DNA of 64,000 bases from Verticiella sediminum. GTDB lineage: Bacteria > Pseudomonadota > Gammaproteobacteria > Burkholderiales > Burkholderiaceae_B. The DNA is taken from positions 1 through 64,000 of the forward strand of contig NZ_VLTJ01000029.1 of the NCBI RefSeq assembly GCF_007558815.1, in the 5' to 3' direction. A model generated the notes under the pieces. It worked only from the letters and a program-made list of their open reading frames with translations. It ran no database searches and had not been told where the DNA came from. Below are positions 25,658 through 34,692 of this stretch, piece after piece (position 1 is the first letter of the stretch; every line of letters starts with the position of its first letter). Position numbers and translations under genes: made by a program.

Positions 25658-25699
25658 GTTAGGCAATACACAACAATATACGTTAGGTGAAACACAACA
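25658..25699. promoter_or_regulatory. Two repressor operators in the cro-cI intergenic region
   Basis: Sites TGTTAGGCAATACACAACA (from 25657) and CGTTAGGTGAAACACAACA (from 25681) are 24 bp apart in direct orientation. Both fit the imperfect palindrome GTYARG-N5-CACAAC, which is repeated around the promoter at 27040-27068. A third partial copy (GTTAGGC) lies at 25707-25713. Confidence 0.75.
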
Positions 25700-25704
25700 T
25701 GCAA
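25675..25704 (-). promoter_or_regulatory. cro (early leftward) promoter
   Basis: On the minus strand TTGCAT (25704-25699), 18-bp spacer, TATATT (25680-25675). One operator lies in the spacer and the other just downstream of the -10, so repressor binding would block it. Confidence 0.65.
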
Positions 25705-25721
25705 GTGTTAGGCTCGCCCTC

Positions 25722-26084
25722 ATGTCCATTGGCACTCGAATCCGGGAAAGACGTAAGGCGCGAGGCCTCACTTTGCAGCAGGTCGCTGAGGCATTCTCAA
25801 TTCACCGCGCCTCCGTCTCGGACTGGGAGCGGGATGTGTCACGGCCGGACGTCGACCGCCTGGTTCGGCTCTCCGGCCTCCTTAGAACGACTACTGACTA
25901 CTTGCTGACTGGCACTGCTGCATCCGCTCAGGGCGGAGCTGCGGACTGGCCATTCCGACGCGTTTCCCATGAGGAGTGGAGCGCGCTGTCCGAGGAGCAG
26001 AAGGCGCGAATCGAGGGTTTTGCTGAGGCGGTCGCCCAAGAGCTGCCTGCGCCTACCCATGCGGCGCGCAAGGCAAGCGGTTGA
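25722..26084 (+). CDS. CI-type repressor (short XRE family)
   Basis: 120 residues from ATG 25722 (MSIGTRIRERRKARGLTLQQ). Helix-turn-helix LTLQQVAEAFSIHRASVSDW is a clear XRE/CI module, followed by SRPDVDRLVRLSGLLRTTTDYLL. No peptidase S24 domain is present, so it is not a LexA-type self-cleaving repressor; induction would need another route. Divergent from cro across shared operators. Followed by a 22-bp inverted-repeat terminator. Confidence 0.88.
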   Translation: MSIGTRIRERRKARGLTLQQVAEAFSIHRASVSDWERDVSRPDVDRLVRLSGLLRTTTDYLLTGTAASAQGGAADWPFRRVSHEEWSALSEEQKARIEGFAEAVAQELPAPTHAARKASG

Positions 26085-26173
26085 AAGGGATGGAGGGCGG
26101 CGGGTGGGGCCTACTCTAGCCTGTAATAATCCGCAACCACAGTTGAGCGGCCGCCGCGCCGCGCTTCGTCCAG

Positions 26174-26223
26174 TGAAGAAATAGAAAAGGCCCGCAGGAT
26201 CGCGGGCCTTTTCTATTTCTTCA
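26174..26223. terminator. Bidirectional terminator between cI and the exported-protein gene
   Basis: Perfect 22-bp inverted repeat, loop 26196-26201, core AAAAGGCCCGC / GCGGGCCTTTT flanked by A-rich and T-rich arms, so it has a U-run in both directions. It serves the convergent genes cI and 26221-26940 and includes the TGA of the latter. Confidence 0.92.
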
Positions 26224-26940
26224 CCGAGGCGTCGGTGTCAACCCAGTTTCCAGACACGCTTCGTTTAGAAGCTGGGCCATTCTCGGTTCATGCCCAAGTC
26301 TGTCAATGCGCACATGATCACCCATGACAGTGCCAATGAAAGGCTGGAAGCCCATATACGCACCATACGCATTTTTCGCGTTGAACTCCCCGCACATCAC
26401 CACGGCCGCCTGCAGATCGCCAACGCGTAGCCGGCGCAACTGCACGCTGAACGGGTCCAGTAGATCCGAATCACGCATCGCCTCTTGCACGCCTTGCTCT
26501 TCTCTGGGCCATGCGGCCCTGACATTGAGGGCCCGCGCTGATGGCGGGACGAGCGACATAGCGATACCCGCGGTCTGACATTCATACTCGGCAGCGGTGC
26601 CGTACTGCGCCATACGGACGACAGTCCAGTCTCCGGGTGACCTCAGCGCCACAACCACCGAGACAAGCTGGAACTCCCGTGCCGCAGATAAGCCCGAGGC
26701 CAACGACAGATAGCCGCATAGCACTGTATGACCGGATACGTTGCTCGGGGCCGAAACTACTCCGCGCAATACGAAATCACGATGGAGTCGGGGATCGGCT
26801 GCAAGCGCTTCGCTTAACGCGTCGGAAGGGTTAACTGGCTCCTTTGCTGCTACCGGCGCCGCAAACCACGCCAGAGCCGCACAAGCCATAACGCCCCAGG
26901 CGCTTGGCCACCTCCATCGCCTCGCTTTCCGCAGACTCAT
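26221..26940 (-). CDS. Exported protein of unknown function in the immunity region (candidate lysogenic-conversion gene)
   Basis: 239 residues from ATG 26940, GGAGG 6 nt upstream. Signal peptide of ~32 residues (basic start, hydrophobic GVMACAALAWFAAPVAA). The mature part has four cysteines (75, 121, 183, 229), which could form two disulfides. Near the end VVMCGEFNAKNAYGAYMGFQ is a motif seen in small exported proteins of unknown role. It sits between cI and the rightward early promoter, opposite to that operon, in the position of lysogen-expressed accessory genes. No enzyme family recognised. Confidence 0.75.
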   Translation of the reverse strand: MSLRKARRWRWPSAWGVMACAALAWFAAPVAAKEPVNPSDALSEALAADPRLHRDFVLRGVVSAPSNVSGHTVLCGYLSLASGLSAAREFQLVSVVVALRSPGDWTVVRMAQYGTAAEYECQTAGIAMSLVPPSARALNVRAAWPREEQGVQEAMRDSDLLDPFSVQLRRLRVGDLQAAVVMCGEFNAKNAYGAYMGFQPFIGTVMGDHVRIDRLGHEPRMAQLLNEACLETGLTPTPR

Positions 26941-27026
26941 TGGCGTCCTCCGTGACCGAGCGAGTTTACAAGTGACGCGCCCATGCGGTGGATCCGGAAA
27001 TCAACTCGCCTATGGACCGCCTAGAA

Positions 27027-27087
27027 AGTTGTGTTTTGCTTGACATATGTAAGGCGCAGCCATACATTAGTCAGGCAAAACACAACT
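27027..27087 (+). promoter_or_regulatory. Rightward early promoter overlapped by two operators
   Basis: TTGACA (27040-27045), 17-bp spacer, TACATT (27063-27068). A 15-bp perfect inverted repeat AAAGTTGTGTTTTGC (27025-27039) / GCAAAACACAACTTT (27075-27089) brackets it. Each arm contains an operator of the same GTYARG-N5-CACAAC form as the cro-cI sites, overlapping the -35 (inverted) and the region just after the -10. Confidence 0.82.
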
Positions 27088-27098
27088 TTGAGGTTGTT

Positions 27099-27404
27099 AT
27101 GCGAAACAAGTTGAATGCTCCACTGGGTCTCATTGCGGTGGCTGCGCTTTTCGGGGTTGCATCATCAGGCGACGAGGCAGCCTACGAAGCTCAGTTGATT
27201 GATATGCATACGGCCTGGGCGGAGATCGCAGGCCGTGGCGCCTGCGGCAGCGGCGGCGTGCTCGCCATCCTCCCCGAGGGGCATGCCTGCCTCTACGACC
27301 GCCCGGACGCTCGCACCATCGTCGAACCGCTGGACGATTACCCGCCACGCGCGCTCCTGGCCATGGAACGCCACTTCACAGCCGCGCATCGGGAGGCCCC
27401 ATGA
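27099..27404 (+). CDS. Small early exported-type protein, unknown
   Basis: 101 residues from ATG 27099, with GAGG 6 nt upstream and the start about 30 bp after the -10 box. A short hydrophobic N-terminus (LNAPLGLIAVAALFGVASSG) could be a signal or anchor. Two cysteines (ACGSGG, ACLYDR) follow. First gene of the rightward operon. No family. Confidence 0.65.
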   Translation: MRNKLNAPLGLIAVAALFGVASSGDEAAYEAQLIDMHTAWAEIAGRGACGSGGVLAILPEGHACLYDRPDARTIVEPLDDYPPRALLAMERHFTAAHREAP

Positions 27405-27613
27405 GCCCCTGGGCCAGCAATTCAGGCGCGACCGTATTCAGCCTCCTGACGGACTACGTTGGCTGCCAGCGGTGGCCGGACGACGAGGACAGCCCAACTC
27501 CGACGCCCCGCAACATGACCAGCATCACCGTGTTGGGGTCGCCGCCCTGGTCCTCGTTCAGGGCCTGGCATGCGGTCGTGGACGATTTCGGCACCCTGGT
27601 GCCAGTCGCCTGA
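27401..27613 (+). CDS. Small phage protein, unknown
   Basis: 70 residues, ATGA overlap with the previous gene. Polar and Trp/Pro-rich (WASNSGATVFSLLTDYVGCQ), with a possible short beta-sheet end (WHAVVDDFGTLVPVA). No recognisable family. Confidence 0.5.
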   Translation: MSPWASNSGATVFSLLTDYVGCQRWPDDEDSPTPTPRNMTSITVLGSPPWSSFRAWHAVVDDFGTLVPVA

Positions 27614-27627
27614 TATCGGACGCCGGC

Positions 27628-27855
27628 ATGAGCCATCGGCAGCGCATTCAACCCACCGACGAGTATTTGCGCCGCGCTCACTACGAAGCCCGCGTGCGCG
27701 CATCGTTCGACGAGGCCATGCGTGACCCGCTGCTCGCTCACGCCATCTCACTGCACGCCATCGCCCTCATGCGGCGCGTATCGGCGCCGCCAACCGAGCT
27801 TCGCCCACCGCCGCCGCAAGACGTGAAGCGCCTGGCCGCTGGCGATAACGACTGA
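27628..27855 (+). CDS. Small phage protein, unknown
   Basis: 75 residues from ATG 27628 (MSHRQRIQPTDEYLRRAHYE). Helical, basic, probably soluble. Lies 15 bp after the previous gene in the same operon. No family recognised. Confidence 0.5.
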   Translation: MSHRQRIQPTDEYLRRAHYEARVRASFDEAMRDPLLAHAISLHAIALMRRVSAPPTELRPPPPQDVKRLAAGDND

Positions 27856-27890
27856 ATCCGGCCGTGAGGCCACATACCGACGAGGACCCT

Positions 27891-28250
27891 ATGGGAGTTC
27901 GACCCCTGATGGACACCCTGCGCCACGTGCGCGGAGGAATGCTGCTCGACGAGGCTGCCCAGGCGCTCGCAAACGTCGTCATGGCCGTGGAAAGCACGGG
28001 CAAGGACGGCGAGTTGACGATCAAGCTCAAGGTCAAGCGGCTGAGCCGCAGTGGCGCAATCGAGATCATCGACACGCTGACGCACAAAGCCCCACAGGAG
28101 GAGCGGCTCACGACGATGTTCTACCCGACGCCCGAGGGGAACCTGCTCACCCAGGATCCGCGCCAGCAGCACCTCGACCTGCATTCCGTAGAGATCCCCG
28201 GCGCCGCCAACGCCATCGCAGTGCCCCCCCGTCAAGCCATTGGAGAATGA
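27891..28250 (+). CDS. Phage protein upstream of DUF2303, unknown
   Basis: 119 residues from ATG 27891, with GAGG upstream. DTLRHVRGGMLLDEAAQALA then GELTIKLKVKRLSRSGAIEI and FYPTPEGNLLTQDPRQ give an alpha/beta fold with a central sheet. Genes of this kind commonly sit next to DUF2303 genes in betaproteobacterial phages. Function unknown. Confidence 0.65.
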   Translation: MGVRPLMDTLRHVRGGMLLDEAAQALANVVMAVESTGKDGELTIKLKVKRLSRSGAIEIIDTLTHKAPQEERLTTMFYPTPEGNLLTQDPRQQHLDLHSVEIPGAANAIAVPPRQAIGE

Positions 28251-28251
28251 C

Positions 28252-29133
28252 ATGCAAAAGCCCAGTAACGAAGTGCTCGCCGCATCCGCGGACGCCAACA
28301 TCGCGGAAACCGCGGCCCGCCTCGCCCCCCGTCCCGAGATCGTCGTCGAGGCAGCCGACGCTCAGGGCAGGCTGATCGCGGTGCCCGAGGGCTACCACAT
28401 CGAAACCGACGAGGCACTGCGCAAACTGGAGGACACGCCCCGTCGCAAAATCGGCTCGGTGGCCCTGCGCACGCCGGAGTCGTTCATCGAGTACGTGAAC
28501 CGCCACAAACAACCAGAGACGCTGCTCTACACCACCGTGGATGCCACGGCCATGCCGCCTCTGAACATGACAGCGATATTCAACGAGCATGCGCCCGGCG
28601 AATACCTCGACTCGCCGGCAGGATGGTGCGATTTTCGTGCCGAATTCGCACCGAAAGTGGCGTTCGAGTGGGCGACGTGGACCAAACAGGACCGCAAACC
28701 GATGAACCAGGCCGAATTCGCCGAGTTCATCGAGAACAACATCAAGGACATCGCAACGCAGGAGGGATTCCCGACCGGCACCGCCATGCACCAACTCGCG
28801 ACCAAGTTCGAGATCACATCGGACAAACGGATTCGCTCTGCCGTGCGCGTGCAGTCGGGCGGGGTGGACATCGAGTACGTGGATAACGAAGATGCCGAAA
28901 CCACGTCGCGGATGCAATCGTTCGACAGGTTCCAACTGGGCATCCCGGCGTTCTGGCAGGGCCAGGCGTACCGCCTGGAGGCACGCCTGCGCTATCGCCT
29001 GCGCGAAGGCAAGTTGACCCTCTGGTACGAGCTCGTGCGGCCGGACTTGGTCCTGGACGCCGCCGTCGAGACGATGGTGGCAGACATCGTGGCCGGCACT
29101 GATACACAGGTGCTGTATGGGGCGCCGAAATGA
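28252..29133 (+). CDS. DUF2303 family phage protein
   Basis: 293 residues from ATG 28252, GGAG 6 nt upstream; an upstream TTG is less likely. TPESFIEYVNRH, TAMPPLNMTAIFNEHAPG, GWCDFRAEFAPKVAFEW and the FAEFIENNIKDI stretch are the family pattern. These proteins occur in early phage operons near SSB and recombination genes; a role in DNA metabolism is presumed but unproven. Confidence 0.85.
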   Translation: MQKPSNEVLAASADANIAETAARLAPRPEIVVEAADAQGRLIAVPEGYHIETDEALRKLEDTPRRKIGSVALRTPESFIEYVNRHKQPETLLYTTVDATAMPPLNMTAIFNEHAPGEYLDSPAGWCDFRAEFAPKVAFEWATWTKQDRKPMNQAEFAEFIENNIKDIATQEGFPTGTAMHQLATKFEITSDKRIRSAVRVQSGGVDIEYVDNEDAETTSRMQSFDRFQLGIPAFWQGQAYRLEARLRYRLREGKLTLWYELVRPDLVLDAAVETMVADIVAGTDTQVLYGAPK

Positions 29134-29762
29134 CCGGTCCGTACCTCACGATCGGTCTGTGTGGGCGCGAGGGCGTCGGCAAGGACACTGTCGCAGGTAT
29201 CCTGCACGCCCTCGTTGGCTTCCACCGGACGGCGTTCGCTGATCCGCTGCGCGAGGAAGTCTCAGCAGCCTTCGGCGTGGATCCCCGCGTTTTCACGGAC
29301 CGTGACCAGAAGTCCAAGCCCGACATCGTGTTGGCCATTGGTCGCTGCGCCGATGGAGACTTCATCCGCACGATGCACGCACTCGGCTGCGAGATTGGAA
29401 CTCCGCGCAGCCCGCGCGACATCATGCGTTGGTGGGGCACGGAGTACCGCCGCAGCAAATGTGGCTCTGACTACTGGCTGCGCCTGATGGAGGACCACCT
29501 GGACACGGTTCGCCGCAACGGCACACGCAAGATCGTCATCACAGACGTGCGGTTCCCCAACGAGGCGCGGCTCGTGCGCGCCCATGGCGGGCAAATCTGG
29601 CGCGTCTACCGCCCGATGGCGGACAAGGCCAAAGCCGAACACATCAGCGAGATGCAGCTCGATGACTTTGCGCCAGACGTGACCATCAACAACAACAGCA
29701 CGCTGGACCAGCTCGTACATGAGGTGTCGTCGGCGTACATGGACGCTGTGGAGGCCGCGTAA
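29130..29762 (+). CDS. Deoxynucleoside monophosphate kinase
   Basis: 210 residues. P-loop GREGVGKDT at residues 12-20, followed by a dNMP-binding pattern ([15 protein letters not shown] and [13 protein letters not shown]) as in T4 gp1-type kinases. [13 protein letters not shown] is the second conserved block. It would phosphorylate dNMPs to supply phage DNA synthesis. Overlaps DUF2303 by 4 nt and SSB by 1 nt. Confidence 0.88.
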   Translation: MTGPYLTIGLCGREGVGKDTVAGILHALVGFHRTAFADPLREEVSAAFGVDPRVFTDRDQKSKPDIVLAIGRCADGDFIRTMHALGCEIGTPRSPRDIMRWWGTEYRRSKCGSDYWLRLMEDHLDTVRRNGTRKIVITDVRFPNEARLVRAHGGQIWRVYRPMADKAKAEHISEMQLDDFAPDVTINNNSTLDQLVHEVSSAYMDAVEAA

Positions 29763-30202
29763 TGGCGTCGGTCAACAAAGTGATCCTCGTCGGCAACCTC
29801 GGGCGCGATCCCGAGGTGCGCTACAGCCCCGACGGTGCTGCTGTCTGCAACGTGTCGATTGCCACCACGTCGTCCTGGAAGGACAAGGCCACCGGTGAAC
29901 GCCGTGAGGATACGGAGTGGCACCGCGTCGTCTTCTACAACCGCCTGGCCGAGATCGCCGGCGAGTACCTGAGGAAGGGGCGCTCGGTCTACATCGAGGG
30001 CCGCCTCAAGACGCGGAAGTGGAAGGACACAGCCACCGGCCAGGATCGCTACAGCACCGAGGTCATCGCGGACCACATGCAGATGCTGGGCGGGCGCGAA
30101 GGGAGCAGCCCCGCTCAGGGGGGCGCCGCACCGGCACCGGCCGCAGGGGGGCGTGGCACCTATCCCGCCCCCGGCGCGCTCGACGACGACATACCGTTCT
30201 AG
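29762..30202 (+). CDS. ssb: Single-stranded DNA-binding protein
   Basis: 146 residues ([20 protein letters not shown]). Complete OB fold ([36 protein letters not shown]), a Gly/Pro-rich linker and the acidic tip ALDDDIPF that recruits host replication proteins. Typical length for a phage copy. Confidence 0.97.
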   Translation: MASVNKVILVGNLGRDPEVRYSPDGAAVCNVSIATTSSWKDKATGERREDTEWHRVVFYNRLAEIAGEYLRKGRSVYIEGRLKTRKWKDTATGQDRYSTEVIADHMQMLGGREGSSPAQGGAAPAPAAGGRGTYPAPGALDDDIPF

Positions 30203-30214
30203 GGAGGTATCGAC

Positions 30215-31147
30215 ATGTCTATCCACGAACCGCCGCTGGACTACCAGCACGATCACGTGCGCGGCAACGTCAAGGCGGCGATGAGCGCGGCCGGCGCGAA
30301 ATCCGCCGACCTCTGGCAGGTGCCGCCGGGCCAGATCCGGATCCTGCCGGGATTCAACGTCCGCGTGGACTCACCCGATTATCAGCAGCACATCGAGGAG
30401 CTCGCCGAGTCCATCCAGGTCAACGGATACTACCAGGACAAACCGCTGACCGGCTACGTGAGCCGCGAGGCGGATGGCGAGCACATCTATCTCACGGACG
30501 GGCATACCCGGTTCGCGGCCGTGCAACGGCTGCTCGACCGAGGCATACAGATCGAGCGCCTGCCGATCATCATCAAACCCGCCGGCACGAGCCGAGAGGA
30601 CATGACGGTCTCTCTCGTGCGCGGCAATGCAGGCCGCCCGCTGACACCGTACGAAACGGGCATTGTCTGCAAACGCCTGCATGGCTACGGCATGGATCTG
30701 CCGACAATCGCTGCGCGACTGGGCCTGAGCAAAACCTACGTCAACAACCTGCTGGAGCTGGTCGCCGCGCCCAGGCAGGTACGCGACATGGTGGTTGCCG
30801 GGCACGTCTCGGCAACGACGGCTGTCCAGACGATTCGCGCGCATGGCGCAGCGGCGGTCGACGTACTGCAGACGGAGCTGGCACAGGCCCAGGCCGAGGG
30901 GAAAACGAAGATCACACCCCGCGCGATCGCCAAGCGCGGGCGCCGCGCAGCAGCGCTGGCGCCCGCGACGACAGCAGCAGACACTGCTGCGCGCGTCATG
31001 CCGCTGATCCCCAGGCTCTGCGATGCATGGGCGCAGTTCGACGGCAACGCCAGGGCAGCGGTTGAGAACATGGCAGCGCTCGCGCAGGTGCTGGATGAGA
31101 TCTCGGAAGCGGCTGGCTGCGCGAGCTGCACCGCGACCGCCGGGTGA
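30215..31147 (+). CDS. ParB-like nuclease/partition-type protein
   Basis: 310 residues. ParB/sulfiredoxin domain at residues ~35-130 (VPPGQIRILPGFNVRV, IEELAESIQVNGYYQDKPL, YLTDGHTRFAAVQRLL) followed by a KorB-type helix-turn-helix (LPTIAARLGLSKTYVNNLLE) and a helical tail. GHTRFAA replaces the GERRxRA motif of chromosomal ParB. In phages such proteins act as DNA-binding/nucleotide-dependent clamps or regulators; true plasmid partition is unlikely without ParA. Confidence 0.85.
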   Translation: MSIHEPPLDYQHDHVRGNVKAAMSAAGAKSADLWQVPPGQIRILPGFNVRVDSPDYQQHIEELAESIQVNGYYQDKPLTGYVSREADGEHIYLTDGHTRFAAVQRLLDRGIQIERLPIIIKPAGTSREDMTVSLVRGNAGRPLTPYETGIVCKRLHGYGMDLPTIAARLGLSKTYVNNLLELVAAPRQVRDMVVAGHVSATTAVQTIRAHGAAAVDVLQTELAQAQAEGKTKITPRAIAKRGRRAAALAPATTAADTAARVMPLIPRLCDAWAQFDGNARAAVENMAALAQVLDEISEAAGCASCTATAG

Positions 31148-31156
31148 GGGGATAGC

Positions 31157-33403
31157 ATGCGCACCTCGCAACTCGCGCTACCGCTGGGCAATGAGCTGAT
31201 CATCGATAACTTCGCCGGCGGTGGCGGCACCAGCACGGGCCTGGAAGCGGCGTTCGGCCGCCCGGTTGACATCGCGATCAACCACGACCCCTAGGCTCTG
31301 GCGATGCACGCACTGAACCACCCGTACACGCGCCACCTGTGCCAGAGCGTATGGGACGTGGATCCCGTACAGGTCACAGGTAATCAACCTGTGGCGCTGG
31401 TCTGGCTGTCGCCCGACTGCAAACACTTCAGCAAAGCGAAGGGCGGGACCCCGGTCGCCAAGCATATTCGGGGATTGGCTTGGGTCGGCATGCGATGGGC
31501 CGCCCTGACAAAGCCTCGCGTGCTGATGCTGGAGAACGTCGAGGAATTTCAGACGTGGGGGCCAGTCATCGTCGGCACCGACGGCAACGTCTATCCTGAC
31601 CCGAAGCGCAAGGGCAAGACCTTCGAGAGCTTCGTACGGCAGCTCCAGCAGCACGGCTACGTGGTGGATTGGCGCGAGCAGCGCGCATGCGACAACGGCG
31701 CGCCCACAATCCGCAAGCGCCTGTTCCTCGTCGCGCGCCGCGACGGCCTGCCCATCGTCTGGCCAGAAGCGACGCATGGCGATCCGGCGTCGCGGGAAGT
31801 GCTGGCCGGAATGCTGGCTCCTTACAGGACAGCAGCCGAGTGCATCGACTTCGGCCTTCCCGCCACCAGCATCTTCGACCGCCCGAAGCCGCTTGCGTCG
31901 AACACGCGGCGGCGCGTCGCCAAGGGCCTGTGGCGCCACGTCCTGAACAGCGCCAGCCCTTTTATCGTCGGCGTGGGCGGCCGCATGGGGCAATCTCCGG
32001 AACGGAGCGTGCACGCACCCTTGCAGACCATCACCAGCAAGGCCGATTCTGGCTTAGCCCAGCCAGTGCTGGCCCCTCTGGTTGTGACCAACATGCCAGG
32101 ATATCCCGGCGCGAGCACTGGAACCTCCGGAGGTGGGGCGACTACCTCCGGAGGTCCTGAGGGTAGCTCCGGAGGTAATGGCGCGGCCCTGGCCCCGTTC
32201 CTCACGGAGCACGCCAACGCGAGCAACCAGCGCACCACGCCGGCGGACGCTCCGCTGCGCACCGTCTGCGCCCAGGTGAAGGGCGGCCATTTCAGCGTCG
32301 TGGCCCCGACCCTAGCCCCGCTGCGCGGCACCAGCGACGCCCACATGGGCGGGCATAGCGTCGAGCAGCCGCTCTCCACCGTGGCGGCCAGCGGCACGCA
32401 CCATGCGATGGTAGGCGCGCACCTCGTCACCATCGGCTACGGCGAGCGCGAGGGCCAGCAGGCCCGCGCGCAAGACATCGAGGCGCCGCTGGGAACCGTG
32501 GTGACGGCGAACAAGCACGCACTGGTTGCCGCACACCTGGCCCACCTCACACATCACGGCGACCGGGCTGGCTCGACGCCGGCCGAGCCGCTGCCGACGG
32601 TGACGGGCGCGAACCGGGGCGAACAGACCCTGATAGTCGCCAATCTGATCGACATCGGTCACGGGGAGTCGTGCAGCACCGGCGCGAAGCGGTGGAGCAG
32701 TGGCGTGCGCAGCCTGGAATCGCCGCTCAACTCTGTGACGGCCAGCAGCGTTCCCAGCGCGCTCGCATCGGCATTCTTCGAACAAGCGAACGGCGGGTTC
32801 TATGACGGTGATGGCCGGCCTGCTGATGCGCCTATGTCCACGATCACAGCCTCGGGCAGCAACCAGCGCCTGGTGACGGCCTACCTCGTCCAGTATTACA
32901 GCGAGGGCGGCCAGGACTCGGGCTGCGCCCGGCCCATGCCCACCGTGACGACCAAGGCGCGCATGGGCCTGGTGTCCGCCGTCCAAGTGCCAGTCGATGC
33001 GCTGGCCCCGGAGCACCGGGAGAAGGCGCGCGCGTGTGCGACGCTGCTGCATGAGCATCTGCCCGACCTGTTCCCCGAGCCGGCTGATCTGGTGCTGATG
33101 AGCTATGGCGGCATCCGGTGGGTGCTGGTCGACATCACGCTACGGATGCTCAAGCCGCGCGAGCTGTACCACGCGCAGAGCTTCCCTTGCGACTACATCA
33201 TCCACGAGATTCCCGACCCCGCACTGCTGTTCCAGGACGGCGTGCAGGTGCCGGGCGACCCGCGGCTGATCCCCCGCATCCCCCTGTCGATTACGGCCCA
33301 GGTGCGCATGTGCGGGAACAGCGTTGCTCCCATTCAGGCAGAGGCCCTGGCGACCGCCAACTTCGCACACGAATCCCTTATTGCTTCGAGGACTGCCGCA
33401 TGA
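31157..33403 (+). pseudogene. C5 cytosine DNA methyltransferase interrupted by an amber codon
   Basis: From ATG 31157 (GAGGGG upstream) the frame reads NELIIDNFAGGGGTSTGLEA (SAM-binding motif I), then INHDP, then TAG at 31292-31294 (codon 46), and continues in frame as ALAMHALNHP to 33403. Downstream motifs are all present: WLSPDCKHFSKAKGG with catalytic Cys, LMLENVEEF, RKRLFLVARRD and CGNSVAP. A start at ATG 31304 would lack motif I and so should be inactive. Relatives usually read NHDPEALAMH, so a GAG-to-TAG change is likely. The variable region carries eight tandem xPLxTVT repeats. Read through, it is 748 residues. Confidence 0.85.
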
Positions 33404-34692
33404 CACAGGTACAGAAGAACACCAATGCCGGCGCCGGGGCGCAGCCGGCGCCGGACTGGCAGGCCATCGAAACCTTCATCGACGAGTATGTCCAGGACTA
33501 CGAGATGATCGGGGAGGACGAATCCGGCCGCGCGGGCTACTGCACCCCGAACGAGCGAGAACGCGCCCTGATCCTCGATGCGATTCACGGGCTGGTCGCC
33601 GATGACGCGTTCGTGCGCCTGGTGCGCGCCCTCCCTCAAACTGTCGCCGTGCCGGATGTGCAGCCGGTGGCGGGAGACTTGCGCGCCTTGGTGGCATACC
33701 TGCGCGCTGAAGCGGATTTCAATCGGTCCTGGACTGATGGCCGCCGCGGCGGCGACCCTACGGACCAGTCGCCGGAATACATCGCCCGCCGGCTGGAACT
33801 GGCAGGGCGCGCGGACGGCTGGGCGGATGCCGTTGCAGTGCTGATCTCCGCTCCTCAACCCGCCGCCCAGGCCCAACCTGTAAGCGGGGCTGATGGGGTG
33901 CCGCGCCTGGAAAAGGACACCCGCGCTGCCCTTCTTTACGCACTTTGGCACCACCAGGGCGGCAGCAGCCCAGTAGGCCAACCCATCCGGCACATGCTGG
34001 GTATCAAGCAGCATGCGTACCTGACGAAAGAGCAGTACGCCGAGGCTCACCGCGTACAGGATGCGCTGGGGTTCCGCGTTGAGGCCCAGCCCAGCGAACA
34101 GGCCGCGCCGGCGCGAAAAATGACCTTCAAGATCGTCGACAGGCCGGGCGCCGTAGCCATCGCTGACATGCGCGAGACGTTCGAGCGCAGCGTGAGTGAG
34201 ACAGCCATACTGGCTGCCAAACTTAATCTCACACCCGCCTACGCCAACGGCTCGTTCTCGCACTATGAGGATCCTGATACCGACTCCATCTGGACCGGCT
34301 TTGCCCTGGGTATGCGTGTCAGCGAGCGGTTGAGAGACGGCGGACCCGACCCGCTAGTGGAGGAGCTTTCGCGGATCATCCGGGACATGATTGTGGCCGA
34401 GCAGGCCGCATGGATCGAATGGCGCCACGGCGCAGGCGCCGAGGCGGCAATGTCGTGGATACATAACGGCCTGGCTGGGCCCGGCCACATACCTGACGAG
34501 GACGAACCATACGGGCGTGAGCCACAGGCGTGGTACGACGCCAACAACTCGAGACCATTTCCACGCTGCTTTTGCGGCAGGCCGTCGAACATCCTGCAGA
34601 CGGGGAAGGGGTTCTGCTCGGAAGCGCACTACCGGCAACGCCAACAGGACGCCGATACGGCCCCACAGTCCGGAGGAGAAGCCACGCCATGA
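33400..34692 (+). CDS. Large phage accessory protein, unknown
   Basis: 430 residues from ATG 33400, overlapping the methyltransferase stop. Apparently modular: acidic N-terminus (AIETFIDEYVQDYEMIGEDE), a helical block (LRALVAYLRAEADFNRSWTD), a middle (RAALLYALWHHQGGSSPVGQ), a segment MTFKIVDRPGAVAIADMRET, and a C-terminal Cys pair region (CFCGRPSNILQTGKGFCSEA) that may bind zinc. Such mosaic proteins are common in this part of betaproteobacterial prophages; no function is known. Confidence 0.7.
   Translation: MTQVQKNTNAGAGAQPAPDWQAIETFIDEYVQDYEMIGEDESGRAGYCTPNERERALILDAIHGLVADDAFVRLVRALPQTVAVPDVQPVAGDLRALVAYLRAEADFNRSWTDGRRGGDPTDQSPEYIARRLELAGRADGWADAVAVLISAPQPAAQAQPVSGADGVPRLEKDTRAALLYALWHHQGGSSPVGQPIRHMLGIKQHAYLTKEQYAEAHRVQDALGFRVEAQPSEQAAPARKMTFKIVDRPGAVAIADMRETFERSVSETAILAAKLNLTPAYANGSFSHYEDPDTDSIWTGFALGMRVSERLRDGGPDPLVEELSRIIRDMIVAEQAAWIEWRHGAGAEAAMSWIHNGLAGPGHIPDEDEPYGREPQAWYDANNSRPFPRCFCGRPSNILQTGKGFCSEAHYRQRQQDADTAPQSGGEATP

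Noticed and set aside
30215-31147. True plasmid-style partition system
   Set aside because: Only a ParB-like protein is present; no ParA or parS cluster, and it sits in an integrating prophage.
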